A DNA stretch of 48,577 nt, from the NCBI GenBank assembly GCA_051878315.1, contig JBJEJW010000045.1, forward strand, positions 1-48,577, given 5' to 3'. The notes under the pieces are model-generated. The model had not been told where the DNA came from and made no database searches. It was given only the letters and a program-made list of their open reading frames with translations. Positions within the stretch are counted from its first letter, which is position 1. The number at the start of each line of letters is the position of its first letter. The stretch is from W0P28-013 sp051878315. GTDB taxonomy: Bacteria > Bacteroidota > Bacteroidia > Bacteroidales > Paludibacteraceae. The position numbers and the translations under genes are program-made. This document shows, piece by piece, positions 15,686 through 30,000 of this stretch.

Positions 15686-17713
15686 TTATTGTTTTTTCTC
15701 CTGTAGTTGTTGTTCGAGCTTGACCAATTCGTCGCGGTATTGTGCCGCTTCGATGAATTGCAGATTTTTGGCAGCGTGTTCCATCTGTTTGCGCGTATGT
15801 TCTATGGCTTTGCGCAACGCTTCCGGTGTCATGTATTTGACTACGGGGTCGGCGGCCAGCGACAATGGTGCTGCCGGCTCGATATAATAGTGCGGTTTGT
15901 CGGTGTTGAGTGGTTTTTGTGCCGGTAGCGACGAAAGGGTTGTTTTGACGATGGGTGTCGGCGTGATGTGGTGTTCGGCGTTGTATTTCAATTGTTTGTC
16001 GCGTCGCCGATTGGTTTCGTCGATGGTTTGTCGCATGCTGGCTGTGATGGTATCGGCGTACATAATGACTTTGCCGTTAACGTTGCGTGCTGCGCGACCT
16101 GCTGTCTGTGTCAGCGAACGATGGTTGCGCAAAAATCCCTCTTTATCGGCATCGAGTATGGCGACAAGCGACACTTGTGGCAGGTCGAGTCCTTCGCGTA
16201 GCAGGTTGATGCCGATAAGTACGTCGAACAATCCGTTGCGTAAATCGTTCAGTATTTCGACACGTTCCAGCGTTTCGATGTCGGAGTGGATGTAACGGCA
16301 ACGTATGCCCATCTTGCCGAAATATTTGTCGAGTTCTTCGGCCATGCGCTTGGTCAGTGTAGTTACCAATACGCGTTCGTCGCGTTCGGCACGCACGGCG
16401 ATTTCTTCTATCAAATCATCTATTTGGTTCAGGCTGGGGCGCACTTCTATTAATGGGTCGAGTAGCCCTGTTGGGCGTATAACTTGCTCTACAACAATGC
16501 CTTCCGATTTTTGTAATTCGTAGTCGGCCGGTGTGGCGCTGACGTAGATAGCCGTGTGCACCATGCTCTCAAATTCGTCGAATTTGAGTGGTCGGTTATC
16601 GAGTGCGGCCGGCAGGCGGAAACCGTAATCAACCAAATTTTGCTTGCGCGAGCGGTCGCCGCCATACATGGCGTGTACTTGTGGCAGAGTAACGTGGCTT
16701 TCGTCCACTATCAGCAGAAAATCTTGCGGAAAATAGTCGAGCAAACAGAATGGACGCATACCCGGTTGGCGACCGTCGAAATAGCGCGAATAGTTCTCGA
16801 TGCCCGAACAATAACCTACTTCGCGTATCATTTCGATGTCGTAGTTTACGCGTTCGTATAGGCGTTTGGCTTCGTATGGTTTACCTATTTCGTTCAGATA
16901 ATCAACCTGTTGGCCTAAATCGAGCGCAATTTGGTCGATGGCTTGGTTGATGCGCTCGCGTGTGGTAACGAAAATGTTGGCCGGATAGATGTTGAACGTG
17001 TCGAATCGTTCGAGTGTGTGACCGGTGGCGGGGTCTATGGCTTCGATGCTCTCAACCTCGTCGTCCCAAAAAACGATGCGCAAAATGTAGTCGGTATAGG
17101 CAAGAAAAACATCTACCGTATCGCCTTTGACACGGAAATTGCCGCGATTCAAATCCAATTCGTTGCGCGTGTAAAGCCCATCGACCAATTGCCGCAAGAG
17201 GTCGTCGCGTAGCAGGTTTTTCCCGCATGCGAGCGTAATGCAGGTATCGTGGAAATCGGCGGGATTGCCGATGCCGTATAAACACGATACTGACGACACG
17301 ACTACTACGTCGCGCCGCCCCGACAACAATGCCGATGTGGTCGATAGACGCAGTTTCTCTATTTCGGCATTGATGGCCAAATCTTTTTCGATGTAGGTGT
17401 CGGTGTTCGGTATGTAGGCTTCGGGCTGGTAGTAGTCGTAGTACGATACGAAATATTCCACCGCATTGTCGGGGAAAAACGACTTGAATTCGTCGTACAA
17501 CTGCGACGCTAATGTCTTGTTGTGGCTCAAAATCAGTGTCGGTCTGTTCAGGTTGGCAATGACGTTGGCCATAGTGAATGTTTTGCCCGAACCTGTTACC
17601 CCCAACAGCGTCTGAAACGGTACGCCATTCTCCACACTTTCGGTCAGGCGGCGGATGGCTTCCGGTTGGTCGCCGGTAGGTGCGTAAGCCGATGTCAATT
17701 TGAATGATGCCAT
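15686..17713 (-). CDS. uvrB: Excinuclease ABC subunit B
   Basis: UvrB is the damage-verification helicase of nucleotide excision repair, loaded by UvrA and partnering UvrC. The start at 17713 (MASFKLTSAYAPTGDQ) gives 675 aa, the family norm; the longer frame from 17812 adds a spurious 33-residue leader. Visible features are Walker A GVTGSGKT at 38-45, the beta-hairpin YYDYYQPEAYIP at 91-102 that clamps the damaged strand, SSVSCLYGIG, the DESHVTLPQ Walker B region, the helicase motif QTAGRAARN, and the C-terminal UVR domain (about 632-670, HTRKQMEHAAKNLQFIEAAQ) that contacts UvrC. It is divergent from the giant adhesin gene across a 323-bp AT-rich spacer. Confidence 0.97.
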   Translation of the reverse strand: MASFKLTSAYAPTGDQPEAIRRLTESVENGVPFQTLLGVTGSGKTFTMANVIANLNRPTLILSHNKTLASQLYDEFKSFFPDNAVEYFVSYYDYYQPEAYIPNTDTYIEKDLAINAEIEKLRLSTTSALLSGRRDVVVVSSVSCLYGIGNPADFHDTCITLACGKNLLRDDLLRQLVDGLYTRNELDLNRGNFRVKGDTVDVFLAYTDYILRIVFWDDEVESIEAIDPATGHTLERFDTFNIYPANIFVTTRERINQAIDQIALDLGQQVDYLNEIGKPYEAKRLYERVNYDIEMIREVGYCSGIENYSRYFDGRQPGMRPFCLLDYFPQDFLLIVDESHVTLPQVHAMYGGDRSRKQNLVDYGFRLPAALDNRPLKFDEFESMVHTAIYVSATPADYELQKSEGIVVEQVIRPTGLLDPLIEVRPSLNQIDDLIEEIAVRAERDERVLVTTLTKRMAEELDKYFGKMGIRCRYIHSDIETLERVEILNDLRNGLFDVLIGINLLREGLDLPQVSLVAILDADKEGFLRNHRSLTQTAGRAARNVNGKVIMYADTITASMRQTIDETNRRRDKQLKYNAEHHITPTPIVKTTLSSLPAQKPLNTDKPHYYIEPAAPLSLAADPVVKYMTPEALRKAIEHTRKQMEHAAKNLQFIEAAQYRDELVKLEQQLQEKKQ

Positions 17714-17781
17714 GTTTTTTTTGTTGATAACTCGCAAAAAAATGACGAAAAACAGCGCAATACATACGCCAAAATGCACCG

Positions 17782-17789
17782 CAAAGGTA
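17782..17789 (-). promoter_or_regulatory. -7 element for uvrB
   Basis: TACCTTTG on the minus strand, 69 bp upstream of the uvrB ATG, matches TAnnTTTG. A TTTG at -33 is not evident. Confidence 0.55.
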
Positions 17790-17947
17790 CAATTTTTCTG
17801 AAAATTGGCCACTTGCGGACGAAAAAATCGATTTATAAATTGTTCATAACTTGTTGAGAGTTTGGGTTTTTTGTCGATAAATCAACAAAAATATCAGTTT
17901 TCTGCAAAAAAATATCGTTTTTTTACACACTATAAAAGAAAAACCAT

Positions 17948-17955
17948 TAAATTTG
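17948..17955 (+). promoter_or_regulatory. Candidate -7 element for the giant surface protein gene
   Basis: TAAATTTG matches TAnnTTTG, 81 bp before the ATG at 18037. No TTTG is seen at -33, so support is moderate. Confidence 0.4.
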
Positions 17956-18036
17956 CTCATTAAAAATTGTTTATAACTTGTTGGCGATTATCAACAAACA
18001 AAAAAACACGAATCATCACCCAAAAATCTGATATTT

Positions 18037-21000
18037 ATGAATCGGTTTAACTTGAAATTTGCAATTATTGCTGTCGCGTTGTTTGGCACTGCGTTGTATG
18101 CTTCGGCTGTTACGCATTCGGTTGGTCTTAATCCAAACACAACCATTTGCCCGGGCGAGAAAGTGGAAATTACCCTGACTCCCGACGATGGCAATACATA
18201 CACCTACAAGTGGACTTGGAAGGACAAGTACAACACCTCGCAATCATATACCGGTAACCCATTGTCGGACAATCCCGAAGTTACAACCGATTACACGTAC
18301 AAAGCATACGATGCGGGTAATGCGGTTGTCGATGCAGGCACTGTGACGGTTACGGTGGGCAAGGTGCCGACGGTAACGGTTGCTCAATCGGTCTATAATG
18401 TCAAGAAGGGTGACAATGTTACACTGATGGCTACAGGCTCGGTCGGTACTACTTCATACCAATGGTATGACAATTTGGGTAATCCGATTTCGGGTGAAAC
18501 TGTGGCCAATTATACTGTCAACGATGTTCAGGCAGATGCAACTTATCAGGTGGCTGCGCTTATCAATGGGTGCGAAGGCGCAAAAGCCACCGTCAAAGTA
18601 CATTTGTATTCGCTTTCGGCCGGTGCCGAAACCGTTTGCTACAATACGCCGGTTTCTCTTACAGCCCAAGGCGGTGCCTACTATTATTGGTCGACCGGCC
18701 AAACAGGGCAGACCATTACGGTTTATCCGACCGGTGTACCGACATCGTCGTACACGGTTACCATCAAAGATGCCGACGACGCTTTGGTGGCTACCGAGAG
18801 CATTACCATCAATGTTACGGCTTTGCCCACTATTACGGGCATTACGCCTGCCGAACCGGTAACCTGCAACGGCGAAGAGGTACAGGTTACGGCTACGGCA
18901 AGTTCGGCGACTGGTACGTTCGAGTGGAGCGATGGTCAAAAAGGACATATCGCCTTCTTCAACCCGGCAACAACTACCACCTATTGGGTGCAATTTACTG
19001 ATGCGGCAACCAATTGTGTCAGCGAAAAAGCGTATGTTACCGTGCAGGTTACAACACCGGGTACGGCTACTATCAACGGTCCGACATCGGCCTGCGTGGG
19101 CGATAATGTATCGTTGTCGGTAAGTGGCGGTATTCCTGTTCGTTGGTACACCGCTTACGTTGAACTCGGAACCGGCACGACTTGTACATATACACCCACC
19201 GAAGTCGGAACTGCTACGGTTTATTGTAATGTCAATGTTGATGGTTGCGTGGTGAAAACCGAAAAAACAATAACTGTGTCGCCGCAGTTATCGCCGACTA
19301 TTTCGGGTGACTTGTCTATTTGCGCAGGCGAATCGGCTACACTCACCGTTTCGACCCCCGACGATGGTAACACGACTTACCTATGGTGCAATAACGAAAC
19401 GACGCGTTCCATCACAGTGTCGCCGGCAACAACAACATCATATTCGGTACAGGTAACTCGTAACGGATGCACGGCTACTGCACCTTCGGTGGAAGTTGCG
19501 GTGAATACCAAACCGTCAATTTCGTTCACGGGAGGAACCTCGGTGTGCAAAGGCAGTATCGCCAGTGTCACGGCCAACGTTTCCGGTGGTAGCGGTTCGT
19601 ACACGTATGCGTGGGACGACCCGGGAAGTACTACAAGCGCAACGTTGAAAGTAACGCCATACGCCACAACTACTTATCATGTTACCGTTACTGATATTGT
19701 TACCAAATGTACAAGTACAGAACCGATTACTATCAATGTAACCGAATCAACAGCGCCGACCATCACGGGCCCGAGTACAGTGTGCAAGGGTGCAGAGTTG
19801 ACACTATCCGTTTCAGATAATTGTGATTCGTATCAGTGGGACGACGAAGCCGCAACTGCAACCAAAACTATGACGGTAACGCTGTCCGAGGATCGTACAT
19901 TCACGGTGAAAGTCGTCAAAGACGGTTGCACTTACTCCATCAGTCAAACAGTAACCGTGCTCGACGGACCTACCGGCGACATTTCGGGCAACAAAACGTT
20001 TTGCCCGGGCAGTAGCACGCAACTCACTGCGCCTGTTGGCGAATCTTATTTATGGAACACCGGTGCTACCACTCAATCTATTAATGTCAACGTGGCGGGT
20101 ACCTATTGGGTGGACGTAACCAAAGGAAGTTGTACGATACGCAGATCGATTGTGATAAGTGAAAATACACCCGTGACACCGGTGATTACTCCGAGCGAAA
20201 CAACTATTTGCGCTGGTACATCTGTAACTCTTACGGCGTCGAACTATGGCACTATCACCAAATGGAGCGACGGCGCGAAAAATCTTGGTACCGAGACGAA
20301 AATTACGGTTACACCGACTAAAACAACTACTTACGAACTTGTCGTGTCCGATGTGAACGGGTGCACGGCAACGGCTTATCAAACCATTACGGTCAATTCC
20401 TTACCGACTCTTACGATTTCGGGTGATAAAGACGAAGTTTGTTCGGGTGGCGAGATTTCGGTAACGGTAAGTGGTGCAACAAGTGGCAGTACATATACTT
20501 GGAGCAAAACCGGTACGTTGAGTAACGGTGGTGCTACTTTGACGTTTAAGCCTGCCGACGACGATACCGAAGTATCTGTAACCGTAAACACAGCATCCGG
20601 TTGCTCGACTACCAAAACATACAACTTTACCGTCATATCGAAACTTACCGGCGAAATTACCGGTTTGTCGTCGGTGTGCAAAGGCGAAACTGTTACATTG
20701 TATGCACCGGCAGGTGGAACGTCGTATGTATGGAGCAACGGCAAAACCGGTCAAACAATGACATCCGAAGCATTGAATACGGTAGGAACACAAAAATTCA
20801 CGGTCGATATAACCTATGCCGGCGAATGCATACTGACACTTGAAAAAGAGGTTACTGTAAACGAAATACCTTCCGGCACTATCACCGCATCGTCTGAAAT
20901 CGTATGCTTGGGAGAACAAGTGCAACTGACAGCCAATGTGGCGGGTGCTACGGCATGGGAATGGAGCACCGGAACTACAGGCACCGGTACCATTTATGTT

Positions 21001-24000
21001 GTACCATCGACTCTTGGTAAGGTAGAATATACGGTCGATGTAACCAAAAATGGTTGTACAGCTACCATCAAGAAAAGTATTACGGTTGTCGAAAAACCGA
21101 CGGCTGCCATTGATAAAGTAAATTCGACGGCATCGGTATGTAAAGCCAAAGACCCGGCAACCATTGTGGCGACAGGTGGTACCAAGTATCAACTGAGCGG
21201 TACGTCCTCTGTCAATGCTACCGGTCTCTTTACCGTTTATCCGGAAGTAACGACCACTTACACCATATTAGTATATAATGATAATGATTGCGAAACACCG
21301 GTTACGCACCAAGTAATGGTGAAAGGTGTTGAAGAACCGACTATCAGCGGCTCGACCAAAGTTTGTCAAGGCGGTAACACGACATTGACCTCGAGTATGG
21401 CTGATACTTACGAATGGAAAAAAGGCGCTACCGTTTTGGGTAATAATCCGTCAATCGACATTAAGAATGTACAAGCCACCGACAACTACACATTGACAAT
21501 CACCAAAGATGGCTGCACCGTAGTCAAATCATTTAGCGTCGAAATGGTGTCGCTACCCACCGATGCTAAAATTGAGGGACCGGACAAAGTGTGTGAGGGC
21601 GAAACAATCACGTTGACTGCTAAAGGAACTGGTTCGTACAAGTGGAGTACCGGCGAAGAAACAAATACCATTGAGGTAACGCCGACAGCAACAGACCATA
21701 TTTATCAATTGACATTGACAAATGATGCCGGTTGCGAACAAACAGTACAGAAAAATGTTACTGTCAATGCAAAACCGACCGTTTCGATCAACGGCCCGGA
21801 CGAAGTGTGCGCCGGTAATCCTATCACCTTGACCGCTATCGGTACAGGAACATTCAAATGGGACGACGGAACATCGGGTGCGACACTTACTCTCACACCG
21901 TCCGTTTCGCGTGCTTACACAGTAACGCTTACCGATGCCAACGGATGTACAAATACAGCATCGCATACCGTAAATGTTCTTTCCGTCAATACACCTATTA
22001 TAAATGGTACAACTGACATTTGCAAAGGTGGTAAAACTACATTAACCGCTTCGGGCGATGCAGGCTGCACATTCACTTGGCCGGAGGTGGGACGTACGGG
22101 TGTCAGCGTAGATGTATCACCCGACATCACAACCACTTATACAGTGGTGGCGACAAATGCTGCGGGCTGTACTGCCGAAGGCAAGGTTACTGTTAATGTA
22201 CACGAACCGCCGACTATCGGCATAATGCTCAATCCGTCAACCGGCATTATCTGTGCCGGCGAAACGGCCACTATCACCTTGACAGGCGGCACGGAATACA
22301 CATGCGATGGTGTAACAAATACGACCGGTATTTTCAACGTCAATCCTACGGTAACTACACCATATAATATAATAGTAACGAATTCGGCCGGTTGTTCATC
22401 GTCGACGGTACAAACCATTACCGTACGCGAAAAACCGACCGTTACCATCAGTGGCGACAAAACGGCGTGTCAAAACACAAAAGTTACGTTGACTGCTTCC
22501 GGTGCCGAGAATTACGAATGGAGTACCGGCGAAACCACCGAAAATATTGTAGTGGATGTAACAGGTACGACGCCGATAACTATTTGGGTGAAAGGTCAAA
22601 ACGCACATGGTTGCTGGAGCGACCCCGTTACACACATTATTACCGTTAATGCCAAACCGAATGTAACGATTGGCGGTACATTAGACATTTGTGTCGGTAG
22701 TTCGACCATATTGACGGCCGCAGGTGCAAGCACCTACGTTTGGTCGTGGGATGGTGGCTCGGCTACGGGTAGTACGTTGGAAGTGTCGCCTACATCGGAT
22801 AAAGTTTATACTGTCGAGGGTACCGATGCCAATGGTTGCAAAGCCACAGCATCGACTACGGTTAAAGTATATGCAAAACCGGTGGCCAATATCACCGGCG
22901 ATACTGAACTATGTGAAGGCGGTAGCGCGAAGTTGACTGCTTCGGGCGGTGGCACCTATTTGTGGAGTACCGGCGAAACAACGGCTGAAATCACTGTAAC
23001 AAAAGCCGGTACATACACTGTAACCGTAACCGGCAGCGGTGGATGTAATTCAAAGGCTACATGGGTTGTATCCGAGAAAACTATTACAGCGCAGATCAGT
23101 GGTGCAACTACAAGTTGTGCCGGCAATGAGGTCGCGCTGACAGCTACCGGTGGCGACACTTATGCGTGGGATGCTTGTGCCGATATTACAGGCATCGAAA
23201 CATCGCAAGCTACGGTCTATGTGAGCCCGACTACTACCACTACCTATTGGGTAACCGTTACTAAAGACGGTTGTTCGAAACGTGTCAGCCACACGGTAAC
23301 TATACCTGCACAATCCGAAATAGTGATTTCGGGTAAAACCGATGTGTGCGTAGGCGAAACTTTCACGCTGATAGCAGCACTTGATGGCGCTACCGATTTC
23401 TATTGGGACGGTGGTCCGAATAGTACTTCGTACACTACAGCATTAAGTGCCGAAAAATCGCAAACATACACTGTTCATGCGACAGATAAGAACGGTTGTA
23501 AGGTTGAAAAATCGATAGTTGTAACCTCGCACTCGCTACCTATTGCCGGTATCACGGGCGAAGCGTCGATATGCAAGGGGTCGGGTATTACACTGACAGC
23601 TACAGGCGGCACGAGTTACAAGTGGAGTACAAACGAGACATCAGCCTCGATATTTGTTACACCAACCTCTACTACTACTTATAAAGTAGTGGCTTACAAC
23701 GCTCAAGGTTGTCCAAGTGCCGAGGTTTCGCATACGGTAACTGTCAACACGCCGCCAACGGCCTCTATCAGTGGTCCGACACAAGTATGCAAAGGTTCGA
23801 CTATTACATTAACGGCTGCAGGCGGTACAAGCTATAAATGGAGTACCAGCGAAATTACCGAAAGCATCACGCCGACTATCAACAGCGACATTACTTATTC
23901 GGTGGTTGTGACTGATGCCAATGGTTGCACCGACGAAACGACACATACGGTGAAAATTTATCCGGAAGAACAAGTAGTCATCACCGGCGAACTCGAAATT

Positions 24001-27000
24001 TGTGCCGGCAGCAGCACTACGCTTACCGCTTCCGGTGTTACAAGTGGTACATACCAATGGAACAACGGACAAAGTGGCAATACTATCACTGTATCAGCGG
24101 CCGGAAATTACACTGTAACGGCTACTTATGGCACTGGTTGCACCTCGACCGCATCGGTTACCGTCGTTGTTAATCCGAAACCGACGGTTACGATTTCGTC
24201 TTCGTTAGGCGAAAGTATCTGTCCTGGCGAAAGTACAGAATTAACTGCAAGCGCAGGACAAAGTTATTTGTGGACACCGGGTAATTATACAACGCAAAGC
24301 ATTACAGTATCGCCGGCGGTTGAAACACAATACACCGTCGAAGTGGTCGATGCCAACGGTTGCATAGGCATTGCTAAAAAGACCATCAGCATCAAAACGA
24401 TTCCTGCGGCCGACATCACCGGACCGACTGTTAGTTGCGCCGGCGAACCGGTTGAATTGGTTGCTTCGGGTGGCTCTGTTTTGTGGAAAGATGATGGCAC
24501 TAATACGAACCCACGTACCGTTAACCCCATGGCTACTACAACTTATTATGGTACTATTACCGGTACAAACGGTTGCTCGGTAGAAAAATCGTGGACGGTA
24601 AAAGTAGTCGAAAAACCAACCCTCAACATTGTGGGCGAAACTACCATTTGCTATGGCGAAAGCACTAAATTGACAGTTTCAGGTGCCGATACTTATGTGT
24701 GGAGCCACGGTTTGGGTTCGAATAGTACGATTACAGTTAATCCGACTGTAACAACCACATACACCGTAATAGGTACCGATGCTAACGGTTGCACTAACTC
24801 GAAAGAGGTTACGGTTTATGTCAATCCGATACCGACGGCCACAATTACACCCGACAAAACATCGGTATGCGAAGGCGAGCAGATAACACTGACGGCCTCG
24901 GGCGGCGATGATTATCGTTGGGGTAATGGCGATACGGGTCCAACCATTACGGTTACGCCTGCTGCGCCAAGTACAACTTATTCTGTTGTGGCTTACAAAA
25001 ACGGCTGCCCAAGTGCCGAAGTAAGCTACAAAGTGAATGTCAACACTAAACCGACCGTAACGATTACGGCATCGGCCGACAATGTATGCAAAGGTACTGA
25101 GGTAACGCTGACGGCTAATGGCGCAAGTACTTACGAATGGAGTAACGGCGAGACGAAACAAAGTATCAAAGTTACCGTTACTGCTGATGTAACCTATTCG
25201 GTAACCGGTACCACTAATGGTTGCTCGAATACGGCCACCCAAAAAATAACGGTAAACACACCGCCTACAATTAACGTTTCCGGTAAGTTGGCTATCTGCA
25301 AGGGCGAATCGACTACTCTGACGGCCTCGGGTGCACAGAACTATACTTGGTCTGACGGCCTCGGGAATACGCCATCGGTAACTGTAAGTCCGGTTGTAAC
25401 AACTGTTTATACTGTTGTTGGTACCGATGCTAACGGTTGTACCGCTACGAAAGACGTAACGGTAGAAGTTTATGACAAGCCGGCACCCATCATTAACGGC
25501 GCAACCGAAATATGCGAAGGCGACTACACTACCTTGACGGCCGTTGAATCGAATGCTGTGGCGTGGGAATGGAGTACCGGCGCCAAAACACAGTCGATAG
25601 ACGTTTACGAAGCCGGCACTTACACCGTAACGGTAACCGGCAAGGGTGGTTGCACTACGCAGGTCACAGCTATTGTAACCTATAAAACGCCTGTATCAGG
25701 CTCTATCAGTGGCGGTGAAACGGCTGTGTGTCAGGGTTCTACGGTAATACTTACCGCTTCGGGCGGCAAAACATACAAATGGGATTATAACGGTTTTGAT
25801 AGTCCGACATTAACTTTGACCGACATACAAACTACCGGTACTTATTGGGTAACGATTACGGGCGATAACGGTTGTACGCAACGGTTGAGCAGGACCGTTA
25901 TTGTTAATTCGAAACCGTCGGTTGACATTACGGGTAGTCTGACTTTCTGCGAAAGCGGCAGCACTACCCTGACAGCCGTCGGCACCGGCACCGTGCTGTG
26001 GAATACCGGTGCAACTACCAAGGCTATTACCGTTAATGCTGAGGGCGACTACGAGGTTACTTTGACCGATGCTAACGGTTGCACGGCGACAAAATCGGTA
26101 CATGTAACGCGCAATGCGCTGCCCGTAGCGACCATCAACGGCAAAAACGCAATATGCGAAGGCGATCAGGTAACTCTGACAGCCACCGGAGCCGATAGTT
26201 ACACATGGAGTACGGGTTCAACGGCGGCCAGCATCACCGTCGCACCTACTATGACAACAACTTATACAGTAACGCCTCGTACCGGCAACTGTGTGGGTGA
26301 TCCGACATCGTTTACGGTTACTGTCAATCCGAAGCCGGTAATTACTTTCAGTGGCGATACCGAAGTGTGTGAAGGCGAAAAGGCTACAATCAAAGCCGAT
26401 GGCGCCGACGAATATACTTGGAGCAACGGCATGACGGGAGCAACCATTACCACTGCACCGTTAACTGCTACGACGACGTTTGTCGTTACCGGTAAAAACA
26501 ATTTGACCGGCTGCACAGCGCAAGCGCAATACACGGTTGTGGTTAATTCGAAACCGGTAGTTACTGTATCCGGTAACAAAGAAATATGCGCCGGCAGTTC
26601 AACCAAATTGACTGTTTCACCCATGGGCGCAACATACAAATGGAGCAATGGCTCTACCGATCGCACAGCATCATTCGATAACTTGCTGGATGACACTGAT
26701 TTCTGGGTCGAAGTAACAGTGAATGGTTGCACGACACATTACGATGATAAAATTACGGTACATCCGATTCCGGTTGCAACCATTATAACAAATACCGACA
26801 AAAAGACTGTTTGTCGTGGTGAATCCATAACACTGACAGCCTCCGGAGGTACAAGTTACTTGTGGCAACACGATGGTAGCCGTAGCACTTCGGTTACCGT
26901 AGCACCTCAAGCCGATGCCACCTATTCTGTACAGGTTATCGGCGACGGTAACTGTCAAACGACGGCTTCGATTGATATCACGGTGCTGGATTTGCCAAAT

Positions 27001-30000
27001 GCAAAAATAACCGCCGATAAAACCACTGTATGCGAGGGCGATGATGTAACGCTTTCTGCCTCCGACGGTGTACGTTGGCAGTGGTATCAAGGTAACAATG
27101 CCATAGTCGGTGCCATCGATCAGCATTACACAGTAACAAATGCAGCCTACGGTTCCACTACTTATAGTGTGGAAGTGTACAATGCCAACGATTGCATGGT
27201 TCGAACCAGTTATTCGTTGGTAGTGCAAAAACAGCCGGTTGCTGAAATTTTAGGCGATTTGAATATCTGTCTTGGCGAAAGTACCACTTTGTCGGCTCCC
27301 GATGCGGATAGTTGGTTGTGGAGTACCGGCGCAACTACAAAGACGATAACCGTTTCGCCCACAGCGAATACCGATTATACATTGACCATTAAATCGGGGG
27401 ACTGCACATCGACTGTAACAGAAACTGTTGTGGTTAATGCTTTGCCCGTACCGACACTCATTGCTGACGAGTATACGGTATGTGTAGGCAACTCAACTAC
27501 TTTGACGGCCGGAACAGGTTATAAATATTACAAATGGAGTACCGGGCAAGAAGGTACTAACATGCGCAGCATCAGTGTATCGCCAACGGCCAAAACGACC
27601 TACACGGTCGAAGTAACCGATGCAAGCGGTTGTAAGGGCGTTAATCAAGTTACGGTAGATGTAACGCAAATAGCAGCACCTACGATCTCTGTTTTGACGG
27701 GTAGCACCACTGTGTGTGCCGGCGAAGAGGTTATTCTGCAATCGAGTGCATCAAATACATATGCATGGAGTGCCAATGTTGGACTCTCTCAAATCAACAG
27801 TCAAACGGTTGTGGTTAATCCGACAAGCACCAGCATTTATACGGTAACAACTACAAATAAAGCCGGTTGTTCCAGTTCGCAGGACATCACCATTACGGTA
27901 ATGCCGCTGCCGACGCCGAAAATCATAGGCGAAAATAATGTTTGTAAAGGTGAGAGCCTGACGTTGACTGCCACCAGCGATATTGACGGTACAACATTCT
28001 TGTGGAGTACCGATGAGAATACGCAGACCATCACCGTCAAACCGTCGAAAACCACTACTTATAAAGTGTGGGCATCGAATGGACGATGCAAGAACCCGAC
28101 ACCGGCTGAAATTACGGTAACCGTAAACGACTTGCCGACAGCCGAAATTTTAGGTACCTCAACCATTTGCCTTGGCGAAAGCACTACGCTGACAGCAACC
28201 GGCGGATCAACTTTCCTCTGGAAAAATATGTCGGGTGCCGAAAAAACATTGGCCACAATTACCGTTGCACCTACGCAGACAACCACTTACACCTGTACCG
28301 TAACAGACGATAAGGGTTGCTCGAAAGATGTAAGTTTGGAAGTTGTAGTCAATAAATTGCCGACCCCGACAATAACCGGAACGACCAAAATTTGTCGTGG
28401 CGAAAGTACTACGCTGACAGCCTCCGGCGGTAATGCTTATTTGTGGACAGGTGATGGCATCGTTACTCCGGGAAATGCCGTGCAAACGGTTTCGCCGGCT
28501 TATACGACAACTTATACTGTCGAAGTTACCAACGCAAACGGATGTAAGCAAACGGCCGATGTTACCGTCGAGGTGGTACAAGACCCGAAAGTACACATCG
28601 AAGGTCCGACAACCATCTGCTCCGGATCGGCGGCTACACTTAAAGTCGTATCTGACGATAGTCGAACCTATACTTACAAGTGGGCACACGACGGTTCTAC
28701 CAATGCCACTTGCATTGTGAAACCGTTGACAACAACGACTTATAATGTCGAAATATTCGACGGCAAATGCTCAAGAATATTGTCGCATCAAGTAACGGTG
28801 AATAAGATAGAAGACCCGCAAATTTCCGGTCCGGCCCAAATATGCTTGGGCGAATCGACTAAGTTGGAAGTAACTAACGTACCGAATCCGTATGTATCGT
28901 ATCAATGGAGTACGGGCGAAAGTACACAAGCCATCGTTGTTAGCCCCGACCAAGTGGGTATGAGCACTTACACCGTAATTGTAACTGATGCTAACGAATG
29001 TACGGCAGAAGCCACCATCGACATTGTGGTGAAATCGTTGCCGGTAGCAAGCGTTACGCAAGATATTCCGTTGCTGTGCGAAGGCGACCACACCGTAACT
29101 CTGACGGCTACGGGTGCCGGCATCAACGGCACATACAATTGGTACGAAGACGATTTAGCAACTGTGCCGATAGCCCTTGGTACCGATAATATCACGTTCA
29201 CCGACCTACTTGTGAACAAAAAAGTGTACGTTGTGGCAGTTGATAAATTCGGTTGCCAAAGCGAGCCGAAAGAACACGAGTTGGTTGTAACACCGAAACC
29301 GACACCGACTATTACTTCGTCCGTGCCATCGAACGTGTTGTGCGAAGGCGGAACATTGCAACTGACGGCTTCCGATCCTGACCCTGATGTTACGTTCAAA
29401 TGGGAAGACGGAACAACGGGTGCGCATCTCACCGTAACGGCCGGAGGCGAATACCGCGTTACTGCCACTAACAAAGCCGGTTGTTCGCAGGATGCAAGCA
29501 TTACAATTACAGAAGAGCTTCTGCCTGATGCCAAGATTACGGCGTCGATTATTGCTGGTTCAGGTGCCGGCGAAGGTACCAGCATTTGTGCCGGTACACG
29601 CTTGAAATTGACGGCAGACCCGGAATCGTCTGCTACGATGACTTATACTTACAAGTGGAATACAGGTTCCGTGGCGCGCGAAATTACCGTCAATCCGACA
29701 GCTACAAAAACCTATTCGGTTATTGTAACCAGCGCATCGGGCTGCTCGAAAGAAGCCTCCATCGAAGTGAAGGTAAATGAGTTTGTAACCATCGAAGGTC
29801 CGAAAGAAGTGTGCGCCGGACAACCCTATGTGCTGAATGCCATAGGCAAAAACTTGAATTATTACGAATGGACGCGAAACGGCGTACCGTTGCCGGACTA
29901 CGATGGCGATGCGAGCATCAACTGCGCCGATAGCGTTCCGGTAGGCCAACCGTCTGCCGATGTGGTTTATGGTGTTAAGGCTGTTTACGACAACAACTGC

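Larger units (their letters stand above)
17714..18036. other. AT-rich divergent intergenic region with direct repeats and DnaA-box-like nonamers
   Basis: The region has no gene. A 20-bp sequence at 17837-17856 recurs at 17964-17983 with one C/T difference, 127 bp apart. TTATCAACA at 17988-17996 and its complement TGTTGATAA at 17722-17730 each differ by one base from the DnaA box TTATCCACA, and a looser relative lies at 17875-17886. The region separates leftward and rightward transcription. It could hold regulatory sites for uvrB and the adhesin, or a replication-related element. Confidence 0.45.

Noticed and set aside
15655..15700. CGCATT...AATGCG stem near the uvrB stop codon as a terminator
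   Set aside because: The stem is short with a 10-nt loop, and the U-run lies on the wrong strand for uvrB.
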